Shown here: in pieces, positions 7,913-16,838 of the stretch
Position numbering within the stretch: the stretch's first letter is position 1
Layout of the letters: every line of letters begins with the position of its first letter
Assembly (NCBI GenBank): GCA_900540785.1
Contig: UQHF01000010.1
Coordinates: 1 to 64,000, forward strand
Source of the DNA: an uncultured Blautia sp.
Lineage (GTDB): Bacteria; Bacillota; Clostridia; Lachnospirales; Lachnospiraceae
Direction: 5' to 3'
Length of the DNA stretch: 64,000 nucleotides
Program-made: the position numbers and the translations under genes
The notes under the pieces: model-generated
The model's input: the letters and a program-made list of their open reading frames with translations, nothing else
What the model was told of the DNA's origin: nothing
Database searches by the model: none

Positions 7913-8753
7913 AAGTAAGCGGTTTCCCTGTAATGGGATGAGAAAAATCAAGCTGGTAGGAGTGAAGCGCCTGCCGGCTTATTTTTTCGTAATGAGGATT
8001 GTAAAGGTAATCTCCGGGAATGGGAAAGCCGAGGTACTTTAAATGTACGCGTATCTGGTGTGTCCGCCCTGTTTCCAGATGAAGCTCCAGAAGGGAAAGA
8101 TCATTAGAAAAGCCGAGACGCTCAAAATGGGTCACAGCTTTTTCGCCGTTTTCAAAATCTACCGTTCTTGTAATGACAGAATCCTGCTCTCTTGCAATGG
8201 GAGCGCAGATGGTGCCGCTTTCCGGGGTCATGCCTTCTGAAAGGGCAAGGTAGGTACGGCGGATCTGGCGTTTCTGCATCTGATTTCCGAGAAGCGCGGC
8301 GCTTAAAGCATTTTTGGCAAGGATCAGAGCGCCTGTAGTATCCCGGTCAAGGCGGTTGATGCAGCGGTATACAAAAGGCTGGTCTTTTTGCTGAAAATAC
8401 CAGGCGGCTGCATTTGCCAGAGTATTTTCATAATTTCCCTGAGAGGGGTGTATGGGTGTGTTTGCCGGTTTATTTACAATTAGAATATCTTCGTCCTCAT
8501 ATAAAATGGAGAGAGGAATTTCAGAAGGTACGATATGAGGAGAGGTTTCTGTTTCCGGAATGCAGATACGGAGGAAATCTCCCTTTTTTACTCGTGTTTT
8601 CCCAAAAGCTTTTTCTCCGTTTAAGAGAATGGCGTCAGAGATAGTTTTCATGGAGGAAAGGATATTTTTAGAAAAGCCTTTTTCCCGTAAAAAAGAAAGG
8701 ATTTCTTTCCCTTCCTCCTGATTTGTGATCGTATAATGTAAAATTCGTTCCAT
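7866..8753 (-). CDS. RluA-family pseudouridine synthase
   Basis: A 295-residue enzyme that isomerises uridine to pseudouridine in rRNA or tRNA. The catalytic motif is NRLDRDTTGALILAK with Asp136. An S4-like N-terminal region (GFSKNILSSMKTISDAILLNG) is followed by the catalytic core and ends with GRTHQIRVHLKYLGFPIPGD, another RluA signature. Whether it acts at RluD, RluA or YtzF-like sites cannot be decided from sequence. It is transcribed alone and overlaps the end of pcp by 47 bases tail-to-tail. Confidence 0.92.
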   Translation of the reverse strand: MERILHYTITNQEEGKEILSFLREKGFSKNILSSMKTISDAILLNGEKAFGKTRVKKGDFLRICIPETETSPHIVPSEIPLSILYEDEDILIVNKPANTPIHPSQGNYENTLANAAAWYFQQKDQPFVYRCINRLDRDTTGALILAKNALSAALLGNQMQKRQIRRTYLALSEGMTPESGTICAPIAREQDSVITRTVDFENGEKAVTHFERLGFSNDLSLLELHLETGRTHQIRVHLKYLGFPIPGDYLYNPHYEKISRQALHSYQLDFSHPITGKPLTFTAPVPEDFVLAFHA

Positions 8754-8832
8754 AGTGTTCTCTTTTCATTTTGATTGTTTCGATTCCGTTCAAGCATAAC
8801 AGGTTTTTTGTGAAATAACAAGATGGATTAAA

Positions 8833-8861
8833 TTGACTTTTTTCATATATGATTATATAAT
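8833..8861 (+). promoter_or_regulatory. Cobalamin operon promoter
   Basis: TTGACT (8833-8838), 17-base spacer, perfect TATAAT (8856-8861). It stands just upstream of the riboswitch, so the transcript would start near 8868 with a leader of about 230 bases before cbiD. The 79 bases between the pseudouridine synthase start (8753) and this promoter show nothing else. Confidence 0.75.
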
Positions 8862-8884
8862 AAAAGTCGAATTACAAAAAAAGG

Positions 8885-8958
8885 AAAGGCATTTTCGGGA
8901 AGTGGGTGGAAATCCTGCACAAGTCCGTTACTGTAAAAGTCAGATACCGGATGCTTTT
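8885..8958 (+). promoter_or_regulatory. Compact cobalamin riboswitch aptamer
   Basis: The core GGGAA (8898-8902), GGTGGAAATCC (8905-8915) and a B12-box-like CCGTTACTGTAA (8925-8936) are followed by AGTCAGATACC (8939-8948), the order expected of cobalamin riboswitches. AAAGGCAT (8885-8892) pairs with ATGCTTTT (8951-8958) to close it. Between the B12 box and the AGTCAGATACC segment there are only a few bases, so the peripheral stem found in canonical aptamers is absent or minimal. A terminator at 9036-9067 gives a plausible off switch when cobalamin is plentiful. Aptamer class is inferred from motifs and from the cobalamin operon directly downstream. Confidence 0.82.
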
Positions 8959-9035
8959 TTCAGAAGGGAAATTTCCTGCGGCAACCGGGAGATTTTCTTA
9001 TATTTTCGCTGAATCGAAAAAAGAGGCAGAGAAAG

Positions 9036-9067
9036 AAGGAATTTGTTGTCAGACAGATTCCTTTTTT
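9036..9067 (+). terminator. Riboswitch-controlled attenuator upstream of cbiD
   Basis: An 11-bp stem (9036-9046 with 9053-9063, one G-U pair) with loop TGTCAG is followed by T6. It lies between the aptamer and the cbiD ribosome site, so ligand binding probably favours this terminator and stops transcription of the operon. Confidence 0.85.
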
Positions 9068-9095
9068 ATTTATGTTTCTTTTATAAAGGAGCAGT

Positions 9096-10244
9096 ATGAG
9101 CAATAGCGGATTGGAAAATTATTATGTGATCCGGGGGCAGAAAAAACTGCGATTCGGTTACACAACAGGCTCCTGCGCAGCGGCAGCCTGCAGGGGAGCA
9201 GTGGAAATGCTTCTCGGAAAAAAAGAAGTAAAAGAAGTACGGCTTATGACACCGAAAGGGATTTCCCTTCTTCTCACGCTGGAAGAAATCAAAAGAGAAG
9301 AAAAGTGGGTAAGCTGCGGAGTAAGAAAAGACGGAGGAGACGATCCGGATACGACCCACGGGCTTTTAATCTGCGCCAGGGCAGAAAAAACAGAAGAGCC
9401 GGGGATTGTGCTTGACGGAGGAACGGGTGTAGGGCGTGTGACGAAGCCCGGACTTTCTCAGAAAATCGGGGAGGCTGCCATCAATCCGGTTCCCCGGTCT
9501 ATGATCCTTTCTCAGGCGGAGGAAGCCGCTCTTCTTTATCATTATAAAGGCGGTTTGAAGCTTACCATTTATGTGCCGGAGGGAGAGGAAACCGCTTTGA
9601 AGACTTTTAATCCCCGCCTTGGTATTGTAGGAGGAATTTCTATTTTAGGCACGACAGGAATCGTGGAACCCATGAGTGAGAAAGCGCTGATTGAAAGCAT
9701 TCGTGTGGAGATGCGCCAACACTATGCCCAGGGTGAAGAATACCTTCTTGTGACGCCGGGGAATTATGGGGCAGAGTACGTAAGAGAAAAGGCAGATCTT
9801 CCATTTGAGAAAAATATGAAATGCAGCAATTATGTGGGCGAAACCATTGATATGGCAGTGGATATGGGCGTGAAAGGCATTCTTTTTGTGGCGCATATCG
9901 GAAAATTTGTGAAGGTTGCAGCCGGGATCATGAATACCCATTCTCACAGCGCAGACGGCAGAATGGAGGTTCTTGCCGCAAACGGAATTCGGGCGGGAGC
10001 GCCTCTTTCCTGTGCAAGAGAAATTCTGGAAGCAGGCACAACGGACGAGGCGCTGTCCATATTAAAAGAATATGGATATTTGGAAAAAACAATGAAAGAA
10101 ATTATGGAGCGCATTCAGTTTTATCTGAATCACCGCTCCTACGAACAGATTCTTCTGGGTGCTGTTGTCTTCTCTAATGAACATGGGTATCTGGGGCAGA
10201 CAAAAGATGCAGAAGAGCTGATAAAGCGAATCAGAGAACAGTAA
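9096..10244 (+). CDS. cbiD: Cobalt-precorrin-5B C1-methyltransferase CbiD
   Basis: A 382-residue enzyme of the anaerobic cobalamin pathway that methylates C1 of the corrin precursor after CbiG has opened the lactone. The N-terminal signature RFGYTTGSCAAAACRGA is characteristic of CbiD, and GGTGVGRVTKPGL and AHIGKFVKVAAGIMNTHSHSADGR fit conserved family blocks. Length is normal. AAAGGAG precedes the ATG. First gene of the riboswitch operon; its TAA shares bases with an ATG at 10244, but the next gene more likely starts at 10256. Confidence 0.95.
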   Translation: MSNSGLENYYVIRGQKKLRFGYTTGSCAAAACRGAVEMLLGKKEVKEVRLMTPKGISLLLTLEEIKREEKWVSCGVRKDGGDDPDTTHGLLICARAEKTEEPGIVLDGGTGVGRVTKPGLSQKIGEAAINPVPRSMILSQAEEAALLYHYKGGLKLTIYVPEGEETALKTFNPRLGIVGGISILGTTGIVEPMSEKALIESIRVEMRQHYAQGEEYLLVTPGNYGAEYVREKADLPFEKNMKCSNYVGETIDMAVDMGVKGILFVAHIGKFVKVAAGIMNTHSHSADGRMEVLAANGIRAGAPLSCAREILEAGTTDEALSILKEYGYLEKTMKEIMERIQFYLNHRSYEQILLGAVVFSNEHGYLGQTKDAEELIKRIREQ

Positions 10245-10255
10245 TGGAGGTTATT

Positions 10256-10942
10256 ATGAAAGGTACATTATACGGAATCGGAGTGGGACCGGGAGACCCG
10301 GAGCTTCTTACTTTAAAAGCACTCCGCTTAATAAAGGAAGCAGATGTGATCGCGCTTCCAGGGGAAGAGCCAAAGGAAACAGTGGCATATAAAATTGTGG
10401 AAGGGGCGTATCCGGAGCTTTCAGAAAAAACTCTTCTTCCCGTTCCCATGCCTATGACAAAAGATCCGGAGCTTCTTGAAAAATATCACAGCGAAGGAAC
10501 GGCTCTTGTAAAAAAAGTGCTGGACGAAGGAAAGAATGTGGCATTTTTAACGCTTGGAGATCCAACGGTATATTCCACTTATATTTACGTACATAAACGG
10601 ATCAAAGAGATGGGGTATCCTACAGAAATTGTAAGCGGTATTACTTCTTTCTGTGCCGTTTCCGCAAAGCTTAATACAGGTCTTGTAGAGAAGGCGCAGA
10701 TGCTTCATGTGATTCCTGCTTCCTACCAGGTGGAGGAGGCATTAAAGCTTCCCGGCACAAAGGTGTTTATGAAGGCGGGTAAGAAAATGAAGACAGTAAA
10801 AGAGGCAATCCTCTCCTCTGGTTCGCAGGGAATGATGGTAGAGAACTGCGGAATGCCGGAAGAGAAAATATATAAAAGTGTAGAGGAAATTCCGGACAGC
10901 GCCGGATATTATTCACTGATTATTGTAGAGGAAGGAGAATAA
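10256..10942 (+). CDS. cbiL: Cobalt-factor II C20-methyltransferase CbiL
   Basis: A 228-residue SAM-dependent tetrapyrrole methylase that adds the C20 methyl group to cobalt-factor II. The N-terminal GIGVGPGDPELLTLKALRLIKEAD is the methylase signature and LTLGDPTVYSTYIYV is the second conserved loop. I chose ATG 10256, five bases after GGAGG at 10246-10250; the ATG at 10244, which overlaps the cbiD stop, would place the ribosome site inside the coding sequence. Followed after four bases by cbiF. Confidence 0.94.
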   Translation: MKGTLYGIGVGPGDPELLTLKALRLIKEADVIALPGEEPKETVAYKIVEGAYPELSEKTLLPVPMPMTKDPELLEKYHSEGTALVKKVLDEGKNVAFLTLGDPTVYSTYIYVHKRIKEMGYPTEIVSGITSFCAVSAKLNTGLVEKAQMLHVIPASYQVEEALKLPGTKVFMKAGKKMKTVKEAILSSGSQGMMVENCGMPEEKIYKSVEEIPDSAGYYSLIIVEEGE

Positions 10943-10946
10943 AATA

Positions 10947-11705
10947 ATGGTACATTTTGTGGGAGCAGGTCCGGGAGCGCCGGATTTAATTACAATCAGA
11001 GGAAAACAGTATCTTGAGGAGGCTGACGTAATTATTTACGCCGGTTCCCTTGTAAATCCAAAGCTTCTGGAGTATTCAAAAGACATCTGCACTATTTATA
11101 ACAGTGCGAAAATGACTCTTGAGGAAGTGATTTCCGTAATGGAAAAAGCGGAAGCAGAGGGAAAGACAACGGTTCGTCTTCACACAGGAGACCCCTGCAT
11201 TTACGGGGCGATCCGGGAGCAGATGGACATTTTGGACGAAAAGGGAATTTCCTATGATTCCTGTCCGGGAGTCAGCTCTTTTTGCGGTGCTGCAAGCGCC
11301 TTAAACCTGGAATATACACTTCCGGAAATTTCCCAGAGTGTGATCATCACACGTATGGAAGGACGAACTCCAGTGCCTTCCAAAGAAAGCATCCAGTCCT
11401 TTGCAGCGCATAATGCCACAATGGTTGTATTTTTAAGTACAGGCATGCTTGAGGAATTAAGCAGACGTCTCGTGGAGGGCGGATACCGTCCGGATACGCC
11501 GGCAGCCATTGTATATAAGGCAACCTGGGAAGACGAAAAGAAATTTATCTGTACCGTAGACACGCTTGCAAAGACGGCAGCAGAAAATAAGATTACAAAA
11601 ACAGCGCTTATGATCATCGGAGATGCCGTAAATACAGCACATTATGAGCGTTCCAAGCTGTATGACCCGGGATTTACCACAGAGTTCCGCGAGGCAGTAA
11701 AATGA
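10947..11705 (+). CDS. cbiF: Cobalt-precorrin-4 C11-methyltransferase CbiF
   Basis: A 252-residue SAM-dependent methylase adding the C11 methyl group to cobalt-precorrin-4. It opens with the methylase motif VHFVGAGPGAPDLITIRG and carries HTGDPCIYGAIREQMDIL, which together with the SCPGVSSFCGAASAL block is typical of CobM/CbiF. Length matches the family. Ribosome site GGAAGGAG lies at the end of cbiL. Overlaps cbiG by four bases (ATGA). Confidence 0.95.
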   Translation: MVHFVGAGPGAPDLITIRGKQYLEEADVIIYAGSLVNPKLLEYSKDICTIYNSAKMTLEEVISVMEKAEAEGKTTVRLHTGDPCIYGAIREQMDILDEKGISYDSCPGVSSFCGAASALNLEYTLPEISQSVIITRMEGRTPVPSKESIQSFAAHNATMVVFLSTGMLEELSRRLVEGGYRPDTPAAIVYKATWEDEKKFICTVDTLAKTAAENKITKTALMIIGDAVNTAHYERSKLYDPGFTTEFREAVK

Positions 11706-12745
11706 AAACTGCCATCATCTGTTTTAGCCTTACAGGCTGGGAGACAGGAAGACGCTTAAAAAAAGGGCTTGAAAGCGGAAAAAATATCGTGACGCTTGAG
11801 GGAAAAAGCCGATACCTTCCGGAGAGTATAGAGGAAAGTACAGGGCAGTGGACAGGAAAGCGCTTTTCTGATTCCGACGCCATTATTTTTGTGGGAGCCT
11901 GCGGCATTGCCGTTCGAAGCATTGCTCCTTATATACAAAAAAAGACGAAAGATCCGGCTGTCCTTGTAATTGATGAGTGTGGAAAATTTGTCATTTCTCT
12001 TTTATCCGGGCATCTTGGAGGAGCCAATGCGCTTACCTTAAAAGCGGCGGAAATACTGAAAGCAGAGCCGGTTGTCACAACGGCGACAGATCTTCATAAC
12101 CGTTTTGCTGTAGATGTATTTGCAAAGAAAAACGGCTGTGCGATTTTGAATATGAAAGCGGCAAAAGAAGTTTCCGCAGCCCTTCTTGCAGGAAAAACTG
12201 TCGGATTTTTCAGTGATTTTCCCTGGGAGGGGGAGCTTCCTAAAGGTCTTTTTCTCTGTGAGGGAACAGAAGAAAATCTGCCGGAGACAGGCGTTTCGGT
12301 TTCGGTTTACAAGAGCCGAAAACCTTTTAAGGAGACGGTTTTCATTGTGCCGCCTGTCGTAGCTCTCGGTATGGGCTGCAGAAAAGGAAAAGATACAGAA
12401 AGTGTAAGAAAGGCTGCAGGAAAAGCTTTAAAAGAGGCGGGAATCTATAAAGAAGCCGCTGCCTGCCTTACAAGCATAGAGATAAAAAAAGAGGAGGAAG
12501 CATTTCTCTCCCTTTCCAGAGAGTGGGGCATTCCTTTTCTTACTTATACAGGGGAAGAGCTTTTAGAAGCCCCGGGAGAATTTACGCCTTCTTCCTTTGT
12601 CCGTTCTGTGACAGGAGTGGATAATGTGTGTGAGAGAAGCGCGGTTCTCGGCGCGGAAAAAGGCGTTCTTATTCAGAAAAAAACAGGGGAGAACGGTGTG
12701 ACAACCGCCCTTGCAGTAAAAGATTGGAGGATACGTTTTGAATAA
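11702..12745 (+). CDS. cbiG: Cobalt-precorrin-5A hydrolase CbiG
   Basis: A 347-residue enzyme that opens the delta-lactone of cobalt-precorrin-5A and releases the C2 unit as acetaldehyde, a step specific to the anaerobic route. The N-terminal domain includes IIFVGACGIAVRSIAPYIQKKTKDPAV and a GGANALTLKAAEIL segment; the C-terminal CbiG domain starts near ALGMGCRKGKDTESV. All three subdomains seem present. It starts on the ATGA overlapping cbiF and its last eight bases overlap the TTG-initiated cbiH. Confidence 0.93.
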   Translation: MKTAIICFSLTGWETGRRLKKGLESGKNIVTLEGKSRYLPESIEESTGQWTGKRFSDSDAIIFVGACGIAVRSIAPYIQKKTKDPAVLVIDECGKFVISLLSGHLGGANALTLKAAEILKAEPVVTTATDLHNRFAVDVFAKKNGCAILNMKAAKEVSAALLAGKTVGFFSDFPWEGELPKGLFLCEGTEENLPETGVSVSVYKSRKPFKETVFIVPPVVALGMGCRKGKDTESVRKAAGKALKEAGIYKEAAACLTSIEIKKEEEAFLSLSREWGIPFLTYTGEELLEAPGEFTPSSFVRSVTGVDNVCERSAVLGAEKGVLIQKKTGENGVTTALAVKDWRIRFE

Positions 12746-13469
12746 AATATATGTAGTTGGAATCGGTCCCGGGGCTTATGACCAGATGACAGGAAAAGCG
12801 ATCAAAGCCTTAAATGACAGCGATGTGATCATCGGTTATACGGTATATGTAGACCTTGTAAAAGAGTACTTTGCAGATAAGGAATTTATGACAACTCCTA
12901 TGAAAAAAGAAGTGGATCGCTGCGTTCTGGCTTTTGAGGAAGCAGAAAAAGGAAAGACGGTTTCCATGATCTGCAGCGGTGATGCAGGTGTTTACGGAAT
13001 GGCGGGACTTATGTATGAGGTGGGAAAAGATTATCCGAATACAGAGCTTAGCATTATTCCGGGAGTGACGGCAGCAACAGGCGGGGCGGCAGTTCTTGGA
13101 GCGCCTTTGATCCATGATTTCTGTCTGATTAGTTTAAGTGATCTTCTCACTCCCTGGGAGAAAATTGAGAAGCGTCTTCTCTGTGCGTCAGAGGCAGATT
13201 TTGTGATCTGTTTATATAATCCGTCCAGTAAAAAACGCCATGATTATCTGCAGAAAGCGTGTGATCTTATGATGCAGCACAAATCACCGGATACCATCTG
13301 CGGTATTGTGGGACATATTGCAAGAGAGGGAGAATGCGAAAAGGTCATGACCTTAAAAGAGCTTCGTGACACAGAAGTAGATATGTTTACTACAGTTTTT
13401 ATCGGAAACTCCCAGACAAAAGAAATCGGCGGAAAAATGGTGACCCCGAGAGGATATAAGGGCGTATAA
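12738..13469 (+). CDS. cbiH: Cobalt-precorrin-3 C17-methyltransferase CbiH
   Basis: A 243-residue SAM-dependent methylase that methylates C17 and contracts the ring. Motifs are VVGIGPGAYDQMTGKAIKAL at the N terminus and MICSGDAGVYGMAGLMYEV, both typical of CobJ/CbiH, plus IPGVTAATGGAAVLGAPLIHDFC. The start is TTG at 12738, seven bases after GGAGG (12726-12730); no in-frame ATG is better placed. It overlaps the end of cbiG by eight bases, implying translational coupling. Confidence 0.94.
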   Translation: MNKIYVVGIGPGAYDQMTGKAIKALNDSDVIIGYTVYVDLVKEYFADKEFMTTPMKKEVDRCVLAFEEAEKGKTVSMICSGDAGVYGMAGLMYEVGKDYPNTELSIIPGVTAATGGAAVLGAPLIHDFCLISLSDLLTPWEKIEKRLLCASEADFVICLYNPSSKKRHDYLQKACDLMMQHKSPDTICGIVGHIAREGECEKVMTLKELRDTEVDMFTTVFIGNSQTKEIGGKMVTPRGYKGV

Positions 13470-13482
13470 GCCGGAGGAAAAC

Positions 13483-15450
13483 ATGGAAAAAGTCATTGTG
13501 TTTGCAGGGACGACAGAAGGATATGAGCTGTGCCGTCTTCTTTCTGAACATCAGATTTCCGTATGCGCCTGTGCAGCCACGGAATACGGGGGAAAAGCCC
13601 TTACAGAAACGCCGTATCTTCACATTCATACAGGGCGGCTAACTAGAGAAGAAATGGAAGCTTTTTTTCAAAAAGAAGAGCCGGAGCTTGTTCTGGACGC
13701 TACCCACCCTTATGCGGCAGAGGTTACGGAGAACATAAAAAGCGTCTGTGAAAAGACAGGATTTTGCTATCAGAGAGTGTTACGGGAACAGGGAAAACAG
13801 GCAGAGCAGGCAGTATACGTGGAAAGTACGGAAGCAGCCGCAGAGTTTTTGAATACGACAGAAGGAAACGTCCTTCTTACAACTGGCAGTAAGGAGCTGA
13901 AAAAGTTCCTCGGAGTAAAAGATTATAAGGAGCGCCTTTATGCAAGAGTGCTGTCCCTTCCTTCAGTTATGGAGGAATGCAGCGCTGCAGGATTTGAGGG
14001 AAAGCATCTGATCGGAATGCAGGGACCTTTTTCAAGGGAGATTAATGAGGCGATGCTCCGCCAGTTTCACTGCCGCTATCTTGTGACAAAGGATTCTGGA
14101 AAGGCGGGGGGATTTCAGGAAAAAATAGAGGCTGCTTTTTCCTGCGGCGCAATCCCTGTCATTATCGGAAGACCGTTGAAAGAAGAGGGACTGTCTCTTT
14201 TAGAATGTAAAAAGTGGCTTTCCAAAAGGTTTGGTTTTTCCTTAAAACCCCAGATTACTCTTCTTGGAATTGGCATGGGAAGCGAAGAGACGCTTACCAT
14301 AGAAGGGAAAAAAGCTCTGGAAGAGGCAGAGCTTTTGATCGGGGCAAGACGGATTGCAGATTCTGTAAAAATGCCCCATCATACGGTGATTTATGAATAC
14401 GACAGTGAGAAGATTTTAAAATGTATCAAAGAACACGAGCAGTATGAACATATCGTGATCGCTCTTTCCGGTGACGTCGGTTTTTACAGCGGAGCAAAAA
14501 AACTTCTTCAGGAACTTGGGGAAGATACCCGGGTCATCTGCGGGATTTCTTCTGTTGTCTATTTTATGGCAAAGGCGGGACTTTCCTGGGACGATGCAAA
14601 AATCGTAAGCGCACATGGAAGAAACTGCAATCTTGTATCTCTCATACGCCATAACAAAAAAGTCTTTTCGATTCTTGGCACAAAGGACGGTGTTTCCGCT
14701 CTTGCCAAAAAGCTTGTATATTACGGAATGGGAGAGGTGCTTCTCTATGTGGGAGAAAATCTTTCCTATGAAAAGGAGAATGTTTTTGTAAAGCTGGCAA
14801 AGGAGCTTGTTTCTTATGAGGGAGATGCGCTCTGTGTTGTCTGCGCATATAACGAAAAGGCAGAGCCGTTTTTCTCTACTCATGGAATCAAGGACGAATG
14901 TTTTATCCGGGGAAAAGCGCCTATGACAAAAGAAGAAGTTCGCTCAGTTTCTCTTATGAAGCTTGGACTTTCTGAAGATTCCGTCTGTTATGACGTAGGG
15001 GCAGGCACCGGTTCTGTTGCTGTGGAGATGGCTCTTCGCGCCCATCAGGGCAGAGTGTATGCTATAGAAAAAAAGGAAGACGCCCTTGCGCTCATTCTGG
15101 AAAATAAAAAGAAATTTGCAGCAGATAATCTGGAAATCGTGGGAGGATGCGCGCCTGAGGCAATGGAGGAGCTTCCGTTTCCCACACATGCGTTTATCGG
15201 CGGTTCTTCCGGGAATTTAAAAGATATTATAAGACTTCTTCTTGAGAAAAATCCGGAGGTTAAAATTGTGATAAACTGCATTACCCTTGAGACGGTGGGG
15301 GAGGCAATGGAAGCCATCCGTGAATTTGGCTTCCAGGAGCGCGATATTGTTCAGCTCTCTGTTTCCCGTTCAAAGGAAGTGGGACGTTATCATATGATGA
15401 TGGGCGAAAATCCCATTTACATTTTTACATGCAGGGGGGCTTCTCTATGA
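13483..15450 (+). CDS. cbiJET: Fused cobalt-precorrin-6A reductase / C5- / C15-methyltransferase (CbiJ-CbiE-CbiT)
   Basis: A 655-residue three-domain fusion catalysing three neighbouring steps. Residues 1-250 are CobK/CbiJ (VIVFAGTTEGYELCRLL; LDATHPYAAEV), which reduces cobalt-precorrin-6A. Residues 256-460 are CbiE (ITLLGIGMGSEETLTIEGKK; ALSGDVGFYSGA), the C5 methylase. Residues 478-655 are CbiT (MTKEEVRSVSLMKLGL; SAM motif DVGAGTG at 504-510), which methylates C15 and decarboxylates the C12 acetate. CbiE-CbiT fusions (CobL-like) are common; adding CbiJ is less usual. No stop or frameshift separates the domains. GGAGG precedes the ATG by five bases. Confidence 0.93.
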   Translation: MEKVIVFAGTTEGYELCRLLSEHQISVCACAATEYGGKALTETPYLHIHTGRLTREEMEAFFQKEEPELVLDATHPYAAEVTENIKSVCEKTGFCYQRVLREQGKQAEQAVYVESTEAAAEFLNTTEGNVLLTTGSKELKKFLGVKDYKERLYARVLSLPSVMEECSAAGFEGKHLIGMQGPFSREINEAMLRQFHCRYLVTKDSGKAGGFQEKIEAAFSCGAIPVIIGRPLKEEGLSLLECKKWLSKRFGFSLKPQITLLGIGMGSEETLTIEGKKALEEAELLIGARRIADSVKMPHHTVIYEYDSEKILKCIKEHEQYEHIVIALSGDVGFYSGAKKLLQELGEDTRVICGISSVVYFMAKAGLSWDDAKIVSAHGRNCNLVSLIRHNKKVFSILGTKDGVSALAKKLVYYGMGEVLLYVGENLSYEKENVFVKLAKELVSYEGDALCVVCAYNEKAEPFFSTHGIKDECFIRGKAPMTKEEVRSVSLMKLGLSEDSVCYDVGAGTGSVAVEMALRAHQGRVYAIEKKEDALALILENKKKFAADNLEIVGGCAPEAMEELPFPTHAFIGGSSGNLKDIIRLLLEKNPEVKIVINCITLETVGEAMEAIREFGFQERDIVQLSVSRSKEVGRYHMMMGENPIYIFTCRGASL

Positions 15451-16838
15451 AAATACCCAGGATTCTTTTTGCAGCGGGAGCAAGCGGAAGCGGAAAAACC
15501 CTGATCACCTGCGGATTTCTTCAGGCTCTTGTAAACAGAGGCTTACGTCCGGCGTCCTTTAAATGCGGACCGGATTACATAGACCCCATGTTCCACAGCC
15601 GGGTGATCGGAACAAAATCAAGAAATCTTGACACTTTTTTTACATCAGGGGAGATGACCCGGTATCTTCTTGGAGAAAACGCAAAGGACTGCGACCTTGC
15701 TGTGATGGAAGGCGTGATGGGATATTACGACGGAGTGGGCGGAAATACAAGTAAAGCAAGCGCCTACGACCTGGCAGATACCACAGATACCCCGGTTGTT
15801 CTCATTGTAAGCAGCAAAGGTATGAGCGTATCTCTTGCCGCTTATATCAAAGGATTTCTGGAATTTCAGGAGAACAGCCATATAAAAGGAGTGATTTTTA
15901 ACCAGATGTCCCCTATGCTGTATCCACGAATGAAAGCCCTTGTAGAAGAAACGCTTCCTGTACGTGTTCTGGGATATGTGCCGAAGGTGGAGGACTGTAC
16001 TATTGAAAGCCGCCATCTCGGGCTTGTGCTTCCGGAGGAAATCGAAGGATTAAAAGAACGTCTCTTCCGGCTTTCTGAAATTCTGGAAAAAACTCTGGAT
16101 ATAGACGGGATTCTCTCCCTTGCAGAGGAAGCGGGAGAGCTTTCTGTGTCAGAGAAGTGCTTAAAAGAAAATGAGGCATATGGATACAAAAGTCCCAAAT
16201 CTCTCCGGATTGGAGTGGCAGGAGATGAGGCATTCTGTTTTTTCTATGAAGATAATTTCCGTCTTTTAAAAAGCATGGGAGCAGAGCTTGTATGGTTTTC
16301 TCCGGTGCATGATAAAGAGCTTCCGGAAAATCTGGATGGACTTTTATTATACGGAGGATACCCGGAACTTTACGCAGAGGCTCTGGAAAAAAATCATGTG
16401 ATGCGAGAGGCAGTAAAAGAAGCCATCAAAGGGGGAATGCCATGTCTCGCGGAATGCGGCGGCTTTCTTTATCTTCATGAGGAGCTGGAAGATATGGAAG
16501 GCGTTCCCCATAAAATGGCGGGCGTCATTGAAGGGAAGGCTTATCATACAGGAAAGCTTGGAAGATTCGGTTATATCTCTCTGAAACAGCAGACAGAAGT
16601 GCTGGGAGAAGGAAACTTAGGTGAAATTCCGGCTCATGAGTTCCATTACTTTGATTCCCCTCACTGCGGAGAGAATTTTTATGCAGAGAAGCCGGGCGGA
16701 AAGAGAGGCTGGAGCTGCATACAGGGCGGAAAACGCCTGATGGCAGGTTTTCCCCATTTATACTACTATGGAAACCCGGAAGTTCCAAAGGCGTTTTTAA
16801 AACAATGCCTGGAATATTCCGAAGGGAGAGAACAATGA
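15447..16838 (+). CDS. cbiA: Cobyrinate a,c-diamide synthase CbiA
   Basis: A 463-residue amidotransferase that amidates the a and c side chains of cobyrinate using ATP and glutamine. The DTBS-like ATPase domain has a P-loop AAGASGSGKT ending near residue 18 and FKCGPDYIDPMFH; the C-terminal class I glutaminase domain has the nucleophile cysteine in LAECGGFLYLHEEL and a late AHEFHYF histidine block. I chose ATG 15447, whose ATGA overlaps the preceding stop and which follows AGGGGGG; an in-frame ATG at 15429 precedes that site. Confidence 0.94.
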   Translation: MKIPRILFAAGASGSGKTLITCGFLQALVNRGLRPASFKCGPDYIDPMFHSRVIGTKSRNLDTFFTSGEMTRYLLGENAKDCDLAVMEGVMGYYDGVGGNTSKASAYDLADTTDTPVVLIVSSKGMSVSLAAYIKGFLEFQENSHIKGVIFNQMSPMLYPRMKALVEETLPVRVLGYVPKVEDCTIESRHLGLVLPEEIEGLKERLFRLSEILEKTLDIDGILSLAEEAGELSVSEKCLKENEAYGYKSPKSLRIGVAGDEAFCFFYEDNFRLLKSMGAELVWFSPVHDKELPENLDGLLLYGGYPELYAEALEKNHVMREAVKEAIKGGMPCLAECGGFLYLHEELEDMEGVPHKMAGVIEGKAYHTGKLGRFGYISLKQQTEVLGEGNLGEIPAHEFHYFDSPHCGENFYAEKPGGKRGWSCIQGGKRLMAGFPHLYYYGNPEVPKAFLKQCLEYSEGREQ

